The notes below the pieces were generated by a model, which searched no databases, was not told the DNA's origin, and saw nothing but the letters and a program-made list of their open reading frames with translations. Made by a program: the position numbers and the translations under genes. Positions 8,501 to 16,840 of a DNA stretch of 64,000 bases are shown one piece after another. This stretch comes from Paenibacillus sp. MMS20-IR301 (lineage in GTDB: Bacteria; Bacillota; Bacilli; Paenibacillales; Paenibacillaceae), in the NCBI RefSeq assembly GCF_032302195.1, contig NZ_CP135275.1, positions 2,046,001 through 2,110,000 of the forward strand. The letters run 5' to 3'. Position 1 is the first letter of the stretch, and the number at the start of each line of letters is the position of its first letter.

Positions 8501-10045
8501 CGCTGCCGGACCATGCGCCGCCTCCTGTCCGTGGCGGGAGGCGAACACCCCCAGATCCTCTGTATACTGGCGGATTGCAGCCGTTAATTCATGAATCTTC
8601 CTGTCCAGTCCGCCGAGTTCGAGCAGAAGTGCTTCACGGCTTTTACGCAGAACGGTCTCTTCAGCTGCAAGGGATTGCTGGCGGCCGCTATAGAATTGAA
8701 GCTGTACCTGCCAGAGCCGGTATACCTCATCCCAACTTGCCCTCAGCTCCTGCTTGGCCCCCTGAATCACTTCCTGGCGTTCCTTCATCTCAAGCGAACC
8801 TTCAATCGCTTCGATTTCCTTCTGCCATTGTCCGATTTGCCGGAGCTGAAGCTTGCGTCTTGCCAGATAGTGGGCGACCTCAAGCTCCTTCTCCTTCTTC
8901 TTCGATTCTTCCAGCCGCTGCTTAGCCCGGGTCTGATTATCCGACACCGCTTTGAAATCATCCGCCTTGCCGTCATGCTCTTCCTTCAGACGCAGGTATT
9001 TCAGATTGTCCGTCTCGAATTTCAGCTGCTTCGCTTCCTGGTAATGCCCGGCCAGCTCATCCGCAGTTCTGCGGCGTTTATCTTCAGCGTTCTTCAGTTC
9101 ATCATAGATGACCGTTGACAACTGCTGTCCAAGCCGTTCTGTCTCCAGAAAGCTCCGGTCAGCCTCGGTCCCCTGCTTAACTGCCTCATACAGCGGTGCG
9201 GCAAATGTAGTGAATTCGTCAAAAGCCCGCTCCCTCTGCTCCAGCATCGGCAGACGCTGGGCAACCGTCGCGGTGTCAATGAACATCCGCTGCAGCGAGC
9301 CTTCATCCTCGCCCATGCTGCCGTTCAGGCTGGAGCCGATCTCCGGAAGAATCAGCCGCTCGAACAGGTTATGGTTGGTGAAGGCATCATTTTTCTGGAA
9401 ATACCCTTTGATGCCGCCTTCTTCCCCGTTGATCCGCCGCATATTCCGCCATTCATCAATATGAATATCCTTATCTGCAAGGAAGGCATAATATTTCTTC
9501 AGATCGGAGCTGTGGCTGCCGAATACAACAATCTCGTTGCGCCGCTCCCGGACAAACTGCTGAATCATTTCGAAGCTGGCCGGACTGCCCAGCTCCTGAT
9601 CATATAACGGCAGCGTGGTCAGGCTAAGCTCGGCATTCTCCTCATAATTCAGCAGTGCATAGAGCAGGTAGTCCACTTTGATCTCCAGCTGATCCATAGA
9701 ATGCTGGGCTGTCATGGCAATCCCCGTAGTTATGTACTCGATCCGCTCCGTACCGTCAAGCCGCCATTCAATGGCAACATGGAAGGTGTAGGGCTTCAGC
9801 TGTTTTTTATGATTATGGAAAAAAGCTTCGACCTGATTCTCATTATCTTTGCCCCAGGCCGCTTTGGGCATCAACAGCTGGAAGATTGACTGCAGCAGCA
9901 CGCCCTTGCCCCCGCCGTTCATCAGGGTGATCAGGGTATTGGCCGGGCCTTCCTCGTTGCAAAGGTCAAGGACCATATCCTCGTATTTCTTCAGCATTTT
10001 CTCATATTTCAGTCCGGCGATACGGATTCGCTCAATGCGCGGCAT
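5552..10045 (-). CDS. jetC: SMC-like ATPase, Wadjet JetC / MksB-like
   Basis: 1497 residues from the ATG at 10045, 9 nt behind AAGGAGG; the ATG at 10054 abuts the ribosome site. The N-terminal ATPase half holds the P-loop MNGGGKGVLL (about 42-51), followed by long Glu/Lys/Gln-rich coiled-coil arms around a central hinge-like region (about 560-720). The C-terminal half has the ABC signature SGGQRQS (about 1387) and a Walker B VFLYDNPFGEM (Asp about 1421). This is the SMC/MukB/SbcC architecture of the motor in Wadjet and MksBEF condensins. Oddities: Lys in the P-loop is followed by Gly rather than Ser/Thr, and the Walker B Asp by Asn rather than Glu. It overlaps jetB by 14 nt. Confidence 0.82.
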   Translation of the reverse strand: MPRIERIRIAGLKYEKMLKKYEDMVLDLCNEEGPANTLITLMNGGGKGVLLQSIFQLLMPKAAWGKDNENQVEAFFHNHKKQLKPYTFHVAIEWRLDGTERIEYITTGIAMTAQHSMDQLEIKVDYLLYALLNYEENAELSLTTLPLYDQELGSPASFEMIQQFVRERRNEIVVFGSHSSDLKKYYAFLADKDIHIDEWRNMRRINGEEGGIKGYFQKNDAFTNHNLFERLILPEIGSSLNGSMGEDEGSLQRMFIDTATVAQRLPMLEQRERAFDEFTTFAAPLYEAVKQGTEADRSFLETERLGQQLSTVIYDELKNAEDKRRRTADELAGHYQEAKQLKFETDNLKYLRLKEEHDGKADDFKAVSDNQTRAKQRLEESKKKEKELEVAHYLARRKLQLRQIGQWQKEIEAIEGSLEMKERQEVIQGAKQELRASWDEVYRLWQVQLQFYSGRQQSLAAEETVLRKSREALLLELGGLDRKIHELTAAIRQYTEDLGVFASRHGQEAAHGPAAALQRTLIAARTTAENITALNEQRRAAEEEKLALHTRHTRLAEKLLGADAQAEELTERLEGQMNKESQLWSQVVVLLEMYEEHQQLGTTALFEAKALIQERFIRRLDDAEQQTKRLRREYYHQLLDVELQQEAYWLPNSDIVTVKDALDALKISSMTGSAYLNDQPYLVREEKLERHPLLPYGLIVTKRESARLQPDMLNELLLKSPVPVFIREEMADAAEASFRLLTHQGPQMVLQPDRFLEWKRGIASRLKEQEEELQGAEGYLAKLKSARQEYDRLLQGEHTVSLRTRQKTIAALQQELGKSLNELNAELSRNEELLAGVSRGLADSEAERTGHEAKAAALREWSERSRKQEQDYKDKQQSTDHKTNLSKEIAALDQQLAHLFAEMNTIALQREKWIGDAKYSVFPRLQNWFPEIHFPGEPAAAPEPETEQNSQVPDEAVQDKLLQLLSTVESLQQSLSRNELEIRTRAAQIKAAGEQLAELEAVLQQVDAGWSAAPEPQDPPDAIQSARARQKSDTVILDEDYQHIRDSYIRCQTELDSLKKELVKSEKSIKEKHERSAEIWRESLSQKEEEISARFRENEHLLNSCKQALASMDQWLQTLANQSKIMDTHVEQRVHLRDVPEELKLGVRESCEPLVADWLLRSRESRSRRADLSRKVKEEKTALSGRLAKSGWNPELETKIQERLNTVHWDDFQVALQVLDSMLQSSRDQIESIRSDKEDMELSRKLWVGRAAKRVVQIVDILKRMERRMIIHNENGHAFPLVRMNYKNINIPRTTDDIEPLVSEYFNRCISSLMEKYPKIEQVPAAAVRDLISDGRMVYAALQNRFPVLQVYKPVTENYFLYAAPEEYHYSDWEVINRGALDEAVGSGGQRQSVQLLVAMMIMTHKRVNRENKGWTVFLYDNPFGEMVSNNVLDPVFEISKALKFQWLIVTPPELVKNDVSIRFGVYWQLYFGGDKGDALDSTLIKGGRKLIPASLF

Positions 10046-10790
10046 GGGCTTCATCCTCCTTCCCGCTTAGTGTCCGGCCAATCAGTGTCTTCAGCTCTTT
10101 ATAACGGTCCACATCATGATAGAGATAACGCATCCGCTCATACAGCTCCTCCCGGGGGAAAATCCGTTTCTCATTCTCCGAGATGAACACGAGATGCTCT
10201 TCCTCCAGCAGCTTCATCCCTTCGTGAATCAGGCCGATCCGGGAACCGGCACCGCGAGTCAGCGAATCACCGTCCTCCTGGCTTTTGGTCTGCATGAAAA
10301 GGCTGGCCCATACCCGGTGCATAGCCTGGATATCCAGCCGCCACTGCTTGCTGAAGCTGCCGTCCCCGTCCATATCCATCCAGGTCTGCAGGATGACGGA
10401 CACCTGATCCGCAAGCTGAATATAGGACATGCTGTCCTGGCCCGGCTTGAAGTGCTGATCATCCTGATCCATTTCGGCGAGGAAGACCAGAATAACCACA
10501 TTAATGATATGCAGATGTGTCTTACGCTCGATCCGCGAATATTTATTGCGCAGCTGGGTGAAGTTGCTGGCGAAGCCGGAACCGATCGGACTGACCAGCA
10601 AATGAAGACGGTGACCGGAGTTCATAATCCGGCAGCCGGCTTCTTTGGCTACATATTGCAGGGCATCATAAGCAGCCGTATCTTGCAGGCATTCTGCCGC
10701 TGCAGGATCATCCAGGGAAATGACTTTCCGGCGCAGCAGATCGAAGAACAGCCTTGAAGCCTGTTGTACTTGCTCTAACGAATAACTCAT
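10032..10790 (-). CDS. jetB: DUF6063-type protein, Wadjet JetB / MksE-like
   Basis: 252 residues. It sits between the JetA-like and JetC-like genes, overlapping the former by 4 nt (ATGA) and the latter by 14 nt. Size, position and the winged-helix-like N-terminus (SLEQVQQASRLFFDLLRR) fit the small KITE-type subunit (DUF6063, the type III Wadjet JetB as I recall it). In Wadjet and MksBEF complexes this subunit dimerises and binds the kleisin, helping the SMC motor load on DNA. The assignment rests on operon position plus recognised family resemblance, so a profile search would be needed to fix the subtype. Confidence 0.72.
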   Translation of the reverse strand: MSYSLEQVQQASRLFFDLLRRKVISLDDPAAAECLQDTAAYDALQYVAKEAGCRIMNSGHRLHLLVSPIGSGFASNFTQLRNKYSRIERKTHLHIINVVILVFLAEMDQDDQHFKPGQDSMSYIQLADQVSVILQTWMDMDGDGSFSKQWRLDIQAMHRVWASLFMQTKSQEDGDSLTRGAGSRIGLIHEGMKLLEEEHLVFISENEKRIFPREELYERMRYLYHDVDRYKELKTLIGRTLSGKEDEAHAAH

Positions 10791-12307
10791 GCTGAATCAA
10801 CTCTATTCTCTACTATAGTAATGGTATAAGGACTGATCTCAAGACCGGGGAAGCGGATGCTGCCTTGCCGCCCGGCCCGGATGGTTGTGCGCAGCACCTT
10901 GCCCCGCAGGCTCTCAAGCTCCGGATGGTTCATCATCAGATGCCCAATCAGCTTCTGGCATTCATCCGCTCCGCCGTGACCTTCCGCTTCCTGTTCCTGT
11001 ACCGTAATTTCGGCATGGAACATTTGTATCCACAAATCCACCGCATTAGGGTTAGCTGCCCAGCGCAGCTGATCTTCCTCCGAGAAGGCTTCCGCCGATA
11101 AAGTAAAGCTTCCATGTGCGGCAAGCTCCGTGAAGACAGGCAGCCATAGCTCAGTTACCCCGGCCCAGTTTATGCCTTTAGGGATATATTGAATCTCTTC
11201 GTCTTCCCCGGCGTCATCCAGCGTGTCCGGCAGTTCCTCCGGGAGGAACCCGACATCCTGCTCTTCCCAGGCCCAGGCCAGCGGATAGATGAAGTCCTGG
11301 CTGGGGGAGAACAGGCCCTCTATTAAGGTCCCGAGACTATCTCCGTCCGGCAGTCCCTCAGGCTTCACCCACTCCTCCCACACATGGGTCCGGAAGTTGA
11401 AGCCCGCCGCGCCCCAGAACAGCTCCGGGAAGTTCAGCCTCAGATTCGTTTCCGCCTCAAAAATACTCAAAACGACCCCGGCCAGCTCATCATGCACTCT
11501 CCGTGACAGCTCCACCCGCTCCGAGAGCAGGCGGAGCTCATTGAAGTCAATCACATCCTTCTCATCATTGGCGAGCCGGGCCAGCGAGCGGTGGATGTTA
11601 TCGAAATGCTTCCGTTCTTCATCGAACTGCTGATGGATCTCCTCCAGCCGCTGATGCCGCTGCGTGCCGTATTCACTGAAGATATGCTTCGGATTGCGGC
11701 GCAGCGCATTACGGTATTCCTGCTGCTGCTGAATCATCTTCCGCACCCGCGAGATCAGCTCATTGACATCCTGCATCGCCCGGGTAACCCGGCCATGCTT
11801 GATATGCATCTGAATCTCCAGCAGCTTAATGCTGATCTGGAATTCGTCAATAATCTCGTGGCTCATGAAGATCAGCTCCATCGCATACTCGGAGAGCTGG
11901 TAGATGGTGGTCCCGTTCTCCTCCCAGCTCGTGCGGGTAGCATCCTCATCTACAGCGAAATACTTATACTTTTGCACCGTCATCTGCCGGGAATGATCAT
12001 CATAATAATTAGCCTCGAAATCCCCGCCGTTGCCGCTCCAGAGCAGCCCGTCCACCAGCCGCTCCACCGATTCCGGACTCCCGAGCTTCGCAATTCCGAA
12101 GCGTTCTAATGAGCGCCAGGCCAGATTCACCAGATCCTCTTTGGACCGCTGTTCATCCGATTCCAGCTCCAGATAATAGACCTGCAGCAATACGCTGAGG
12201 GCAATCATCTCCTTATACGGCTGAAGCTCGCCGAGATTCATCCCTGCGCCCAGGCTCCACAAGGGATTCAGCCGTTTATTCCGTTCTCCAAAATCACTCC
12301 AGTTCAT
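10787..12307 (-). CDS. jetA: Wadjet JetA / MksF-like kleisin subunit
   Basis: 506 residues, first complete gene of the operon. The N-terminal third is helical (NPLWSLGAGMNLGELQPYKE). The middle (about 165-280) is a charged coiled coil with RVRKMIQQQQEYRNALRRNP. The C-terminal part is acidic and ends in a compact domain. These are the features of the kleisin-like JetA/MksF subunit that bridges the SMC heads. Its start codon overlaps the stop of an upstream small reading frame by 4 nt (ATGA), and its stop overlaps jetB by 4 nt, so the set is translationally coupled. No jetD-like toprim nuclease gene is present on either side or elsewhere in the window. Confidence 0.72.
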   Translation of the reverse strand: MNWSDFGERNKRLNPLWSLGAGMNLGELQPYKEMIALSVLLQVYYLELESDEQRSKEDLVNLAWRSLERFGIAKLGSPESVERLVDGLLWSGNGGDFEANYYDDHSRQMTVQKYKYFAVDEDATRTSWEENGTTIYQLSEYAMELIFMSHEIIDEFQISIKLLEIQMHIKHGRVTRAMQDVNELISRVRKMIQQQQEYRNALRRNPKHIFSEYGTQRHQRLEEIHQQFDEERKHFDNIHRSLARLANDEKDVIDFNELRLLSERVELSRRVHDELAGVVLSIFEAETNLRLNFPELFWGAAGFNFRTHVWEEWVKPEGLPDGDSLGTLIEGLFSPSQDFIYPLAWAWEEQDVGFLPEELPDTLDDAGEDEEIQYIPKGINWAGVTELWLPVFTELAAHGSFTLSAEAFSEEDQLRWAANPNAVDLWIQMFHAEITVQEQEAEGHGGADECQKLIGHLMMNHPELESLRGKVLRTTIRAGRQGSIRFPGLEISPYTITIVENRVDSA

Positions 12308-12412
12308 CCTCTTGCCAACCTCGCCATCACTTCATAATTTAAGACTTCCTGGGGAATCCTTTTATTTTCTTTCAACAATGCTTTCGATAACTTCTTTAAT
12401 TCGCTCTTTCAT
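12304..12412 (-). pseudogene. Small ORF ahead of jetA, apparently frameshifted
   Basis: An ATG at 12412 stands 8 nt behind GAGG and reads 16 codons (MKERIKEVIESIVERK) to a TAA at 12362. In another frame, from just after the same ATG, an uninterrupted stretch of 34 codons (ending NYEVMARLARG) terminates at a TGA that overlaps the jetA ATG as ATGA. Removing one A from the AAA after the ATG would join the start codon to this second frame and give a natural-looking 35-residue amphipathic peptide beginning MKSELKKLSKALLK. It may be a broken small gene, a recoded one, or a translational-coupling leader. The sequence alone does not decide. Confidence 0.35.
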
Positions 12413-12660
12413 ACTATCATCCTCACAAAATAACATAAACCCACATCTGCCCTAAGGGCAAAATATGGGCCGGAAGTGTCAAAAGAATAATTAAAGGGAA
12501 TATACGTTTCTATTCAAATGTCATTTAATTATAGCAATCTTTCTTGAACATGGCTATTTGCAAAATGAACAGGACTGTCTCAAAACCCTTCATACGCGTG
12601 AATGGCCCCCCGTTAAGAAAGTAGCCAGGCACGCAACGGTTGTTCAAGTGACTAGCTAAA

Positions 12661-12850
12661 CGTTACGGACAGGAGAGACGTTAAGCTTGCGGAAAGGCAG
12701 CAAAGTGCGGAACCTTAAGGACATCAGCGCCGTTATTTCACCGGAAAAGCGGAGTTAACCCATGAAAAGCGGCGGATAAGGGCCGTGGTGTCCGTAAAAC
12801 CGCCCAAAATGCCTATTTTGAGCGAATAAGGGCTGTGATGTCCATAAGGG
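12661..12850. repeat. Dispersed structured repeat, copy A
   Basis: About 190 nt clearly related to 50779-50967. Shared blocks include CGTTACGGACA, GGACATCAGCGCCGTTA, GAAAAGCGGAG, GCCTATTTTGAGC and two boxes of the form ATAAGGGCYGTGRTGTCC about 50 nt apart. The first block is the reverse complement (with few mismatches) of the two boxes, so two alternative hairpins can form. It fills most of the gene-free stretch between jetA and the acetyltransferase terminator. No ORF is credible here. Confidence 0.75.
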
Positions 12851-12968
12851 TCATAATGGGGCTACATTTGAACCGGAGAGTTGGCCTAAGTCGCTATGCA
12901 TTATTCTGATATAGGCGGGATTTACTTAGCAGCAAACTGGATTGGAGTGAGAAAAATAGCTGCTGGCA

Positions 12969-13019
12969 TAAAAAAGGGTTGACCCAAGCAGCTATTTCGC
13001 AGCCTTTTGAGTCAACCCC
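12969..13019 (-). terminator. Terminator of the acetyltransferase gene at 13045
   Basis: Minus strand: GGGTTGAC and GTCAACCC arms enclose a second small hairpin (GGCTGCGAAATAGCTGC), followed by a run of six T. Confidence 0.8.
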
Positions 13020-13044
13020 GGCATAAGCCCGCAACCCGGGCCCG

Positions 13045-13641
13045 TTATTTATATTTGACGTTAAGCAAATAGTGCAGATTGTCTTTTACCGCTGGCCACT
13101 CGTCATCAATGATACTATACAGCGCATTGTCCAGTGCAGCACCGCCTGCGGTTAACCGCTGCTTGCGCAGGATGCCTTCCCTGACAGCACCAATCCGTTC
13201 AATCGCCCGCTGCGACCGCAGATTGTCACTGACAATGGAGAAGTTTACCCGGATCAGGTTCAGATCCTCGAAACAATGATGCAGCAGCAGCGACTTGGAT
13301 TCGGTATTCACCGGTGTTCTCCAGTATTCCGGGGAAATCCAGGTGCCGCCGATCTCTGCATTGCGGTGGGTATAATCCAGATGCATTATCCGCGTAGAGC
13401 CGGCGATCCGGCCCGAAGCCCGGTCTATTACAGCATAAGGTATATCCGTACCCATAGCCTGATTAACCATTGCGGTATCTATTAACTGATGGGCTTGCTG
13501 GGATGTGCTGATCTTCCTCCAGGTATATTCCCAGATCAGCGGATCAATAAGCAGCTTGACCAGTTCCGGACGATGCTCTTCCTTCAGGGGAACCAGCGTA
13601 ACCACGCTGCCCTCCAGTTGCTGTGTGTCCATTGAAATCAC
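13045..13641 (-). CDS. RimJ/RimL-type GNAT acetyltransferase
   Basis: 198 residues from a GTG 8 nt behind GGGAGG. It shows the RimJ/RimL pattern: N-terminal LVPLKEEHRPELVKLL, the central IGGTWISPEYWRTPVNTE strand-turn and C-terminal LRSQRAIERIGAVREGILR, which covers the acetyl-CoA pocket. Such enzymes acetylate N-terminal amines of proteins or small amines; the substrate is not known. The gene lies directly downstream of thrS with a 44-nt gap and no visible terminator, so read-through from thrS is possible. It has its own terminator. Confidence 0.85.
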   Translation of the reverse strand: MISMDTQQLEGSVVTLVPLKEEHRPELVKLLIDPLIWEYTWRKISTSQQAHQLIDTAMVNQAMGTDIPYAVIDRASGRIAGSTRIMHLDYTHRNAEIGGTWISPEYWRTPVNTESKSLLLHHCFEDLNLIRVNFSIVSDNLRSQRAIERIGAVREGILRKQRLTAGGAALDNALYSIIDDEWPAVKDNLHYLLNVKYK

Positions 13642-13685
13642 TCGGTCGTCCTCCCAGACTAATGAAGTCTATATAATGAAGCAAT

Positions 13686-15599
13686 TTATGTCCGGGCAGC
13701 GATCTGACCGGCCATCTGCTGAATAAGCTCCTGTACACTCAGAGACACCAGCGCCTGCTCCGCACGGCTTCTCACCGAGACCGTACCGGAATTCTGCTCC
13801 TGGTCTCCAAGCACCAGAGTATAAGGCACTTTCTCTAGCTGGGCTTCACGGATTTTGTATCCCAGCTTCTCGCTCCGCAGATCGACCTCCACACGCAGTC
13901 CTGCGGACTGCATCAGTTTCTTGACCTCAAAGGCATAACCGGCATGAACCTCGGCCACGGGGAGCAGTTTGGCTTGTACAGGAGACAGCCATAGCGGGAA
14001 TGCCCCGCTGAAATGCTCTGTAAGAATACCCATGAACCGGTCGATCGAGCCGAATACCGCGCGGTGAATAACCACCGGACGATGTTTCGCATTGTCCTCA
14101 CCGATATAAGTAAGATCGAACTTCTCAGGCATCTGGAAATCCAGTTGGATTGTACCGCATTGCCAGCTTCTTTTCAAGGCATCCAGGACATGAAAATCAA
14201 TTTTCGGCCCATAAAAGGCTCCATCCCCGGGGTTAATCCGGTAATCCAGCCCGCTTCGCTGCAAAATCCGTTCCAGGGACTGCTCCGCCTGATCCCATAA
14301 TGCTTCATCCCCCATGTAGTCAGCCGGACGAGTGGACAATTCTACCTTGTAGCTGAACCCGAACACTTTATAGATCCGGTCAATCAGCTCCAGAATAAGA
14401 CCGATCTCCTCCCCGATCTGCTCCGGCAGCACAAACAGATGGGCATCATCCTGGCAGAATGTGCGGACCCGCATCATCCCGTTCAGCGCACCGGAGGATT
14501 CATGGCGGTGACACTGCCCGTACTCGGCAATACGGAGCGGCAGCTCCCGGTAGGAGCGCAGGCTGTTCTTGAAGATCAGCATATGGCCGGGACAGTTCAT
14601 CGGCTTCAGCGCATAGCTTGTTTCATCAACCTTAGTGAAATACATCTCGTCTTTGTAATGATCCCAGTGTCCGGATTGCTCCCACAGCCGGTTGTTCATC
14701 ATCAGCGGAGTACGGACCTCCTCGTAGCCGCTCTGCCGCTGCATTTCACGGGAGAAATTCTCCAGCTCAGTGCGGATAAACATTCCTTTCGGCAAATAAA
14801 ACGGCATTCCCGGCGCTTCCTCCGAGAACATGAACAGCCCCAGCTCCTTGCCTAGCTTGCGGTGATCCCGTTTCTTCGCTTCCTCCAGCCTGTGCAGATG
14901 CTCATCGAGCTGCGCCTGCTTCAAGAAGGCAGTACCATATATCCGCTGGAGAACCTGATTATCCGCATTTCCCTTCCAGTAGGCTCCGGCTACACTAAGC
15001 AGCTTGAATGCCTTGATCCTGCCTGTGGAGGCCAGATGCGGCCCGCGGCACAGATCGGAGAATTCCCCCTGCTCATAGATGCTGATCTCTTCATCCTTCG
15101 GCAGATCACGGAGCAGTTCGAGCTTCAGCGGCTCCTCCAGCTGCGCGAACCGTTCCACGGCTTCATTATAGCTGACAACCCGGCGGATAATCGGCAGGTT
15201 CTCGGCAATGATGGACTGCATCTCGCGTTCTACCGCAGCTAGATCTTCGGAGGATAACGGCCGGGCAATATCTATATCGTAGTAGAATCCATCCTCGATG
15301 ACCGGACCGATCCCCAGCTTTACATTCTTCTCCCCATAAATCCGCTTTATCGCCTGGGCCAGCAGATGGGCTGTGCTATGTCTGAGAATCGCTAGTCCGT
15401 CACTGCTGTCCGCCAATATAATTTCAACGAGGCTGTCCCGGTCAATCCTGTGATCAAGGCCAACGAGCCTGCCGCCGATCCGGCCGGCTACCGCATTCTT
15501 CCGCAGACTGGCGCTTATCGACTCAGCAACCTGCGCAATCGTGGTGTTATGCGAATACCTCCTATTAGTTCCATCCGGCAAAGTTACTTGAATCTCCAT
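13686..15599 (-). CDS. thrS: Threonyl-tRNA synthetase
   Basis: 637 residues from the ATG at 15599, 8 nt behind GGAGG; the frame is open five codons further. Domain order is standard: N-terminal TGS domain (VTLPDGTNRRY), editing/SAD domain with HSTAHLLAQAIKR, class II catalytic core, and a C-terminal anticodon-binding domain (about 540-637). The zinc-binding residues are present in MNCPGHM and QCHRHE, motif 2 in the MMRVRTFCQDDAH region and motif 3 in HRAVFGSIDRFMG. It charges tRNA-Thr with threonine. Expression is controlled by the T-box leader upstream. Confidence 0.97.
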   Translation of the reverse strand: MEIQVTLPDGTNRRYSHNTTIAQVAESISASLRKNAVAGRIGGRLVGLDHRIDRDSLVEIILADSSDGLAILRHSTAHLLAQAIKRIYGEKNVKLGIGPVIEDGFYYDIDIARPLSSEDLAAVEREMQSIIAENLPIIRRVVSYNEAVERFAQLEEPLKLELLRDLPKDEEISIYEQGEFSDLCRGPHLASTGRIKAFKLLSVAGAYWKGNADNQVLQRIYGTAFLKQAQLDEHLHRLEEAKKRDHRKLGKELGLFMFSEEAPGMPFYLPKGMFIRTELENFSREMQRQSGYEEVRTPLMMNNRLWEQSGHWDHYKDEMYFTKVDETSYALKPMNCPGHMLIFKNSLRSYRELPLRIAEYGQCHRHESSGALNGMMRVRTFCQDDAHLFVLPEQIGEEIGLILELIDRIYKVFGFSYKVELSTRPADYMGDEALWDQAEQSLERILQRSGLDYRINPGDGAFYGPKIDFHVLDALKRSWQCGTIQLDFQMPEKFDLTYIGEDNAKHRPVVIHRAVFGSIDRFMGILTEHFSGAFPLWLSPVQAKLLPVAEVHAGYAFEVKKLMQSAGLRVEVDLRSEKLGYKIREAQLEKVPYTLVLGDQEQNSGTVSVRSRAEQALVSLSVQELIQQMAGQIAART

Positions 15600-15639
15600 G
15601 ATTGCGGCCTCCATTTCTACAAGTTATATTCAGTGTATT

Positions 15640-15957
15640 GAACGCAAAAAAACGCATCTCATCCCGTAAAGGGACGAGTGCGCTTAGCTCGTGGTTCCAC
15701 CCTAATTCGACTATGGACCCAGTATCCCCGGCTGTTCGGCAGAATCGTGATCGGCATAATCCTCATGGCATCCGTTATCGGGGATGGGGCGGCGGTATTT
15801 ACGCACCTCTCTAACAGCAGGAGGGTTCAGTACCGCGGCTGCAAAGGGGTAATATCCGGCTGGTCTCTGTAAGAAGCTCTCACCTTGCACTTCTCTCTCT
15901 GGTCAGTCCTTGAAGGATATCATGTCTTTGGTCATGGCCTTAAGTTATGGTGTTGAT
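15640..15957 (-). promoter_or_regulatory. T-box riboswitch leader of thrS
   Basis: On the minus strand the conserved T-box AGGGTGGAACCACG lies at about 15690-15703, directly before the terminator hairpin at 15645-15683. Stem I sequences (GAGAGAGAAGTGCAAGGTG and on) lie at 15900-15860. A plausible specifier codon ACC (Thr) is at 15824-15826 in the context CTGAACCCTC. In this family uncharged tRNA pairs with the specifier and the T-box bulge and stabilises the antiterminator. This region fills the gene-free space between thrS and the HAD gene. Confidence 0.93.
15645..15683 (-). terminator. T-box regulated terminator
   Basis: Minus strand: CGCACTCGTCCC - TTTAC - GGGATGAGATGCG stem followed by seven T. 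The 5' arm region competes with the T-box sequence for pairing. Confidence 0.88.
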
Positions 15958-15963
15958 GGTTAC

Positions 15964-15993
15964 ATAATACTGAATGGGTTCGGCAAAAGTCAA
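15964..15993 (-). promoter_or_regulatory. Sigma-A promoter of thrS
   Basis: Minus strand: TTGACT (15988-15993), 18-nt spacer, TATTAT (15964-15969). Transcription would start near 15957 and give a leader of about 360 nt containing the T-box. Confidence 0.65.
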
Positions 15994-16041
15994 TACCGCA
16001 TCTGAAAATTAGTTAATTGCCTGCTGCCCGGCAGCCGCAAA

Positions 16042-16719
16042 TTATCTGTTAGCATAATTCACATCAATACGTGAAATAATATCCCCCACTTTATCCACTG
16101 AAGACGCAATATGATCTGCTCCGGCAGCAGACAGCTCCTCTTCCGAACCATATCCGATCAAGACCCCGATGGACGTCACACCGCAGCTTTTTGCCCCGAT
16201 AATATCATGCTCCCGGTCCCCGATCATCAGCGCCTGTGCTGCGGGAATAGAATTCTCATCCAGCACGTACTGAATCACTTCCCGCTTCTTCGACCGGGTT
16301 CCGTCCAGATTACTGCCTGCTGTGAATTTGAAATAACCTTCCAGCCCGTAATGAGCAAGAATCTGCTCGGCAAATACCGTAGGCTTGGAAGTGGCTACAT
16401 ACAGGCTGAACCCTTGATCTGAAAGGTCCTTCAGCAGCTTGGGAATCCCGGGAATCACGCTGTTCTCGAACATGCCCACAGTCCGGTAACGTTCGCGGTA
16501 ATAATCCACTGCCTGCTGTGCTGCCTCCGCAGTGAAGCCCTGAATTTCAATGAAAGAATCATAGAGCGGCGGTCCGATATACGGTATCAGCAGATCCGGA
16601 TGCTCCACGGCAATGCCAAACTTATTCAGCGCATATTCTACGCATCTGGTGATCCCTTCCTTGGGATCGGTCAAAGTACCGTCAAGGTCAAATAAAATAT
16701 GCTGCAAGCTATCATTCAC
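16042..16719 (-). CDS. HAD-superfamily hydrolase, phosphoglycolate phosphatase-like
   Basis: About 225 residues from the GTG at 16719 (behind AAGGGAG); the frame also allows a TTG at 16746. HAD motifs are all present: motif I DLDGTLTD with the nucleophile Asp, motif II VATSKP, a Lys in the SKKREV region for motif III, and motif IV IGDREHD. The helical cap between motifs I and II marks it as subclass IA, like phosphoglycolate and beta-phosphoglucomutase-type enzymes. The substrate is unresolved. It stands alone between the thrS promoter and a divergent membrane-protein gene. Confidence 0.85.
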   Translation of the reverse strand: MNDSLQHILFDLDGTLTDPKEGITRCVEYALNKFGIAVEHPDLLIPYIGPPLYDSFIEIQGFTAEAAQQAVDYYRERYRTVGMFENSVIPGIPKLLKDLSDQGFSLYVATSKPTVFAEQILAHYGLEGYFKFTAGSNLDGTRSKKREVIQYVLDENSIPAAQALMIGDREHDIIGAKSCGVTSIGVLIGYGSEEELSAAGADHIASSVDKVGDIISRIDVNYANR

Positions 16720-16840
16720 TGCTGGTCTTGCTCCCTTCTCAATCAACTTCTAACCATCATACCCCCGTTTCTACATACTTTCCACATACTTTTCTACTAA
16801 CATTCCTATGTAAGCTATTATTCATATTGGAGGATGTAAC

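Noticed and set aside
12570..12590. GACTGTCTCAAAA, similar to ends of some insertion sequences
   Set aside because: Only one such end is present, with no transposase or partner end nearby.
15602..15872. Short plus-strand open frames over the thrS leader
   Set aside because: The region is fully explained by the T-box leader and terminator on the other strand.
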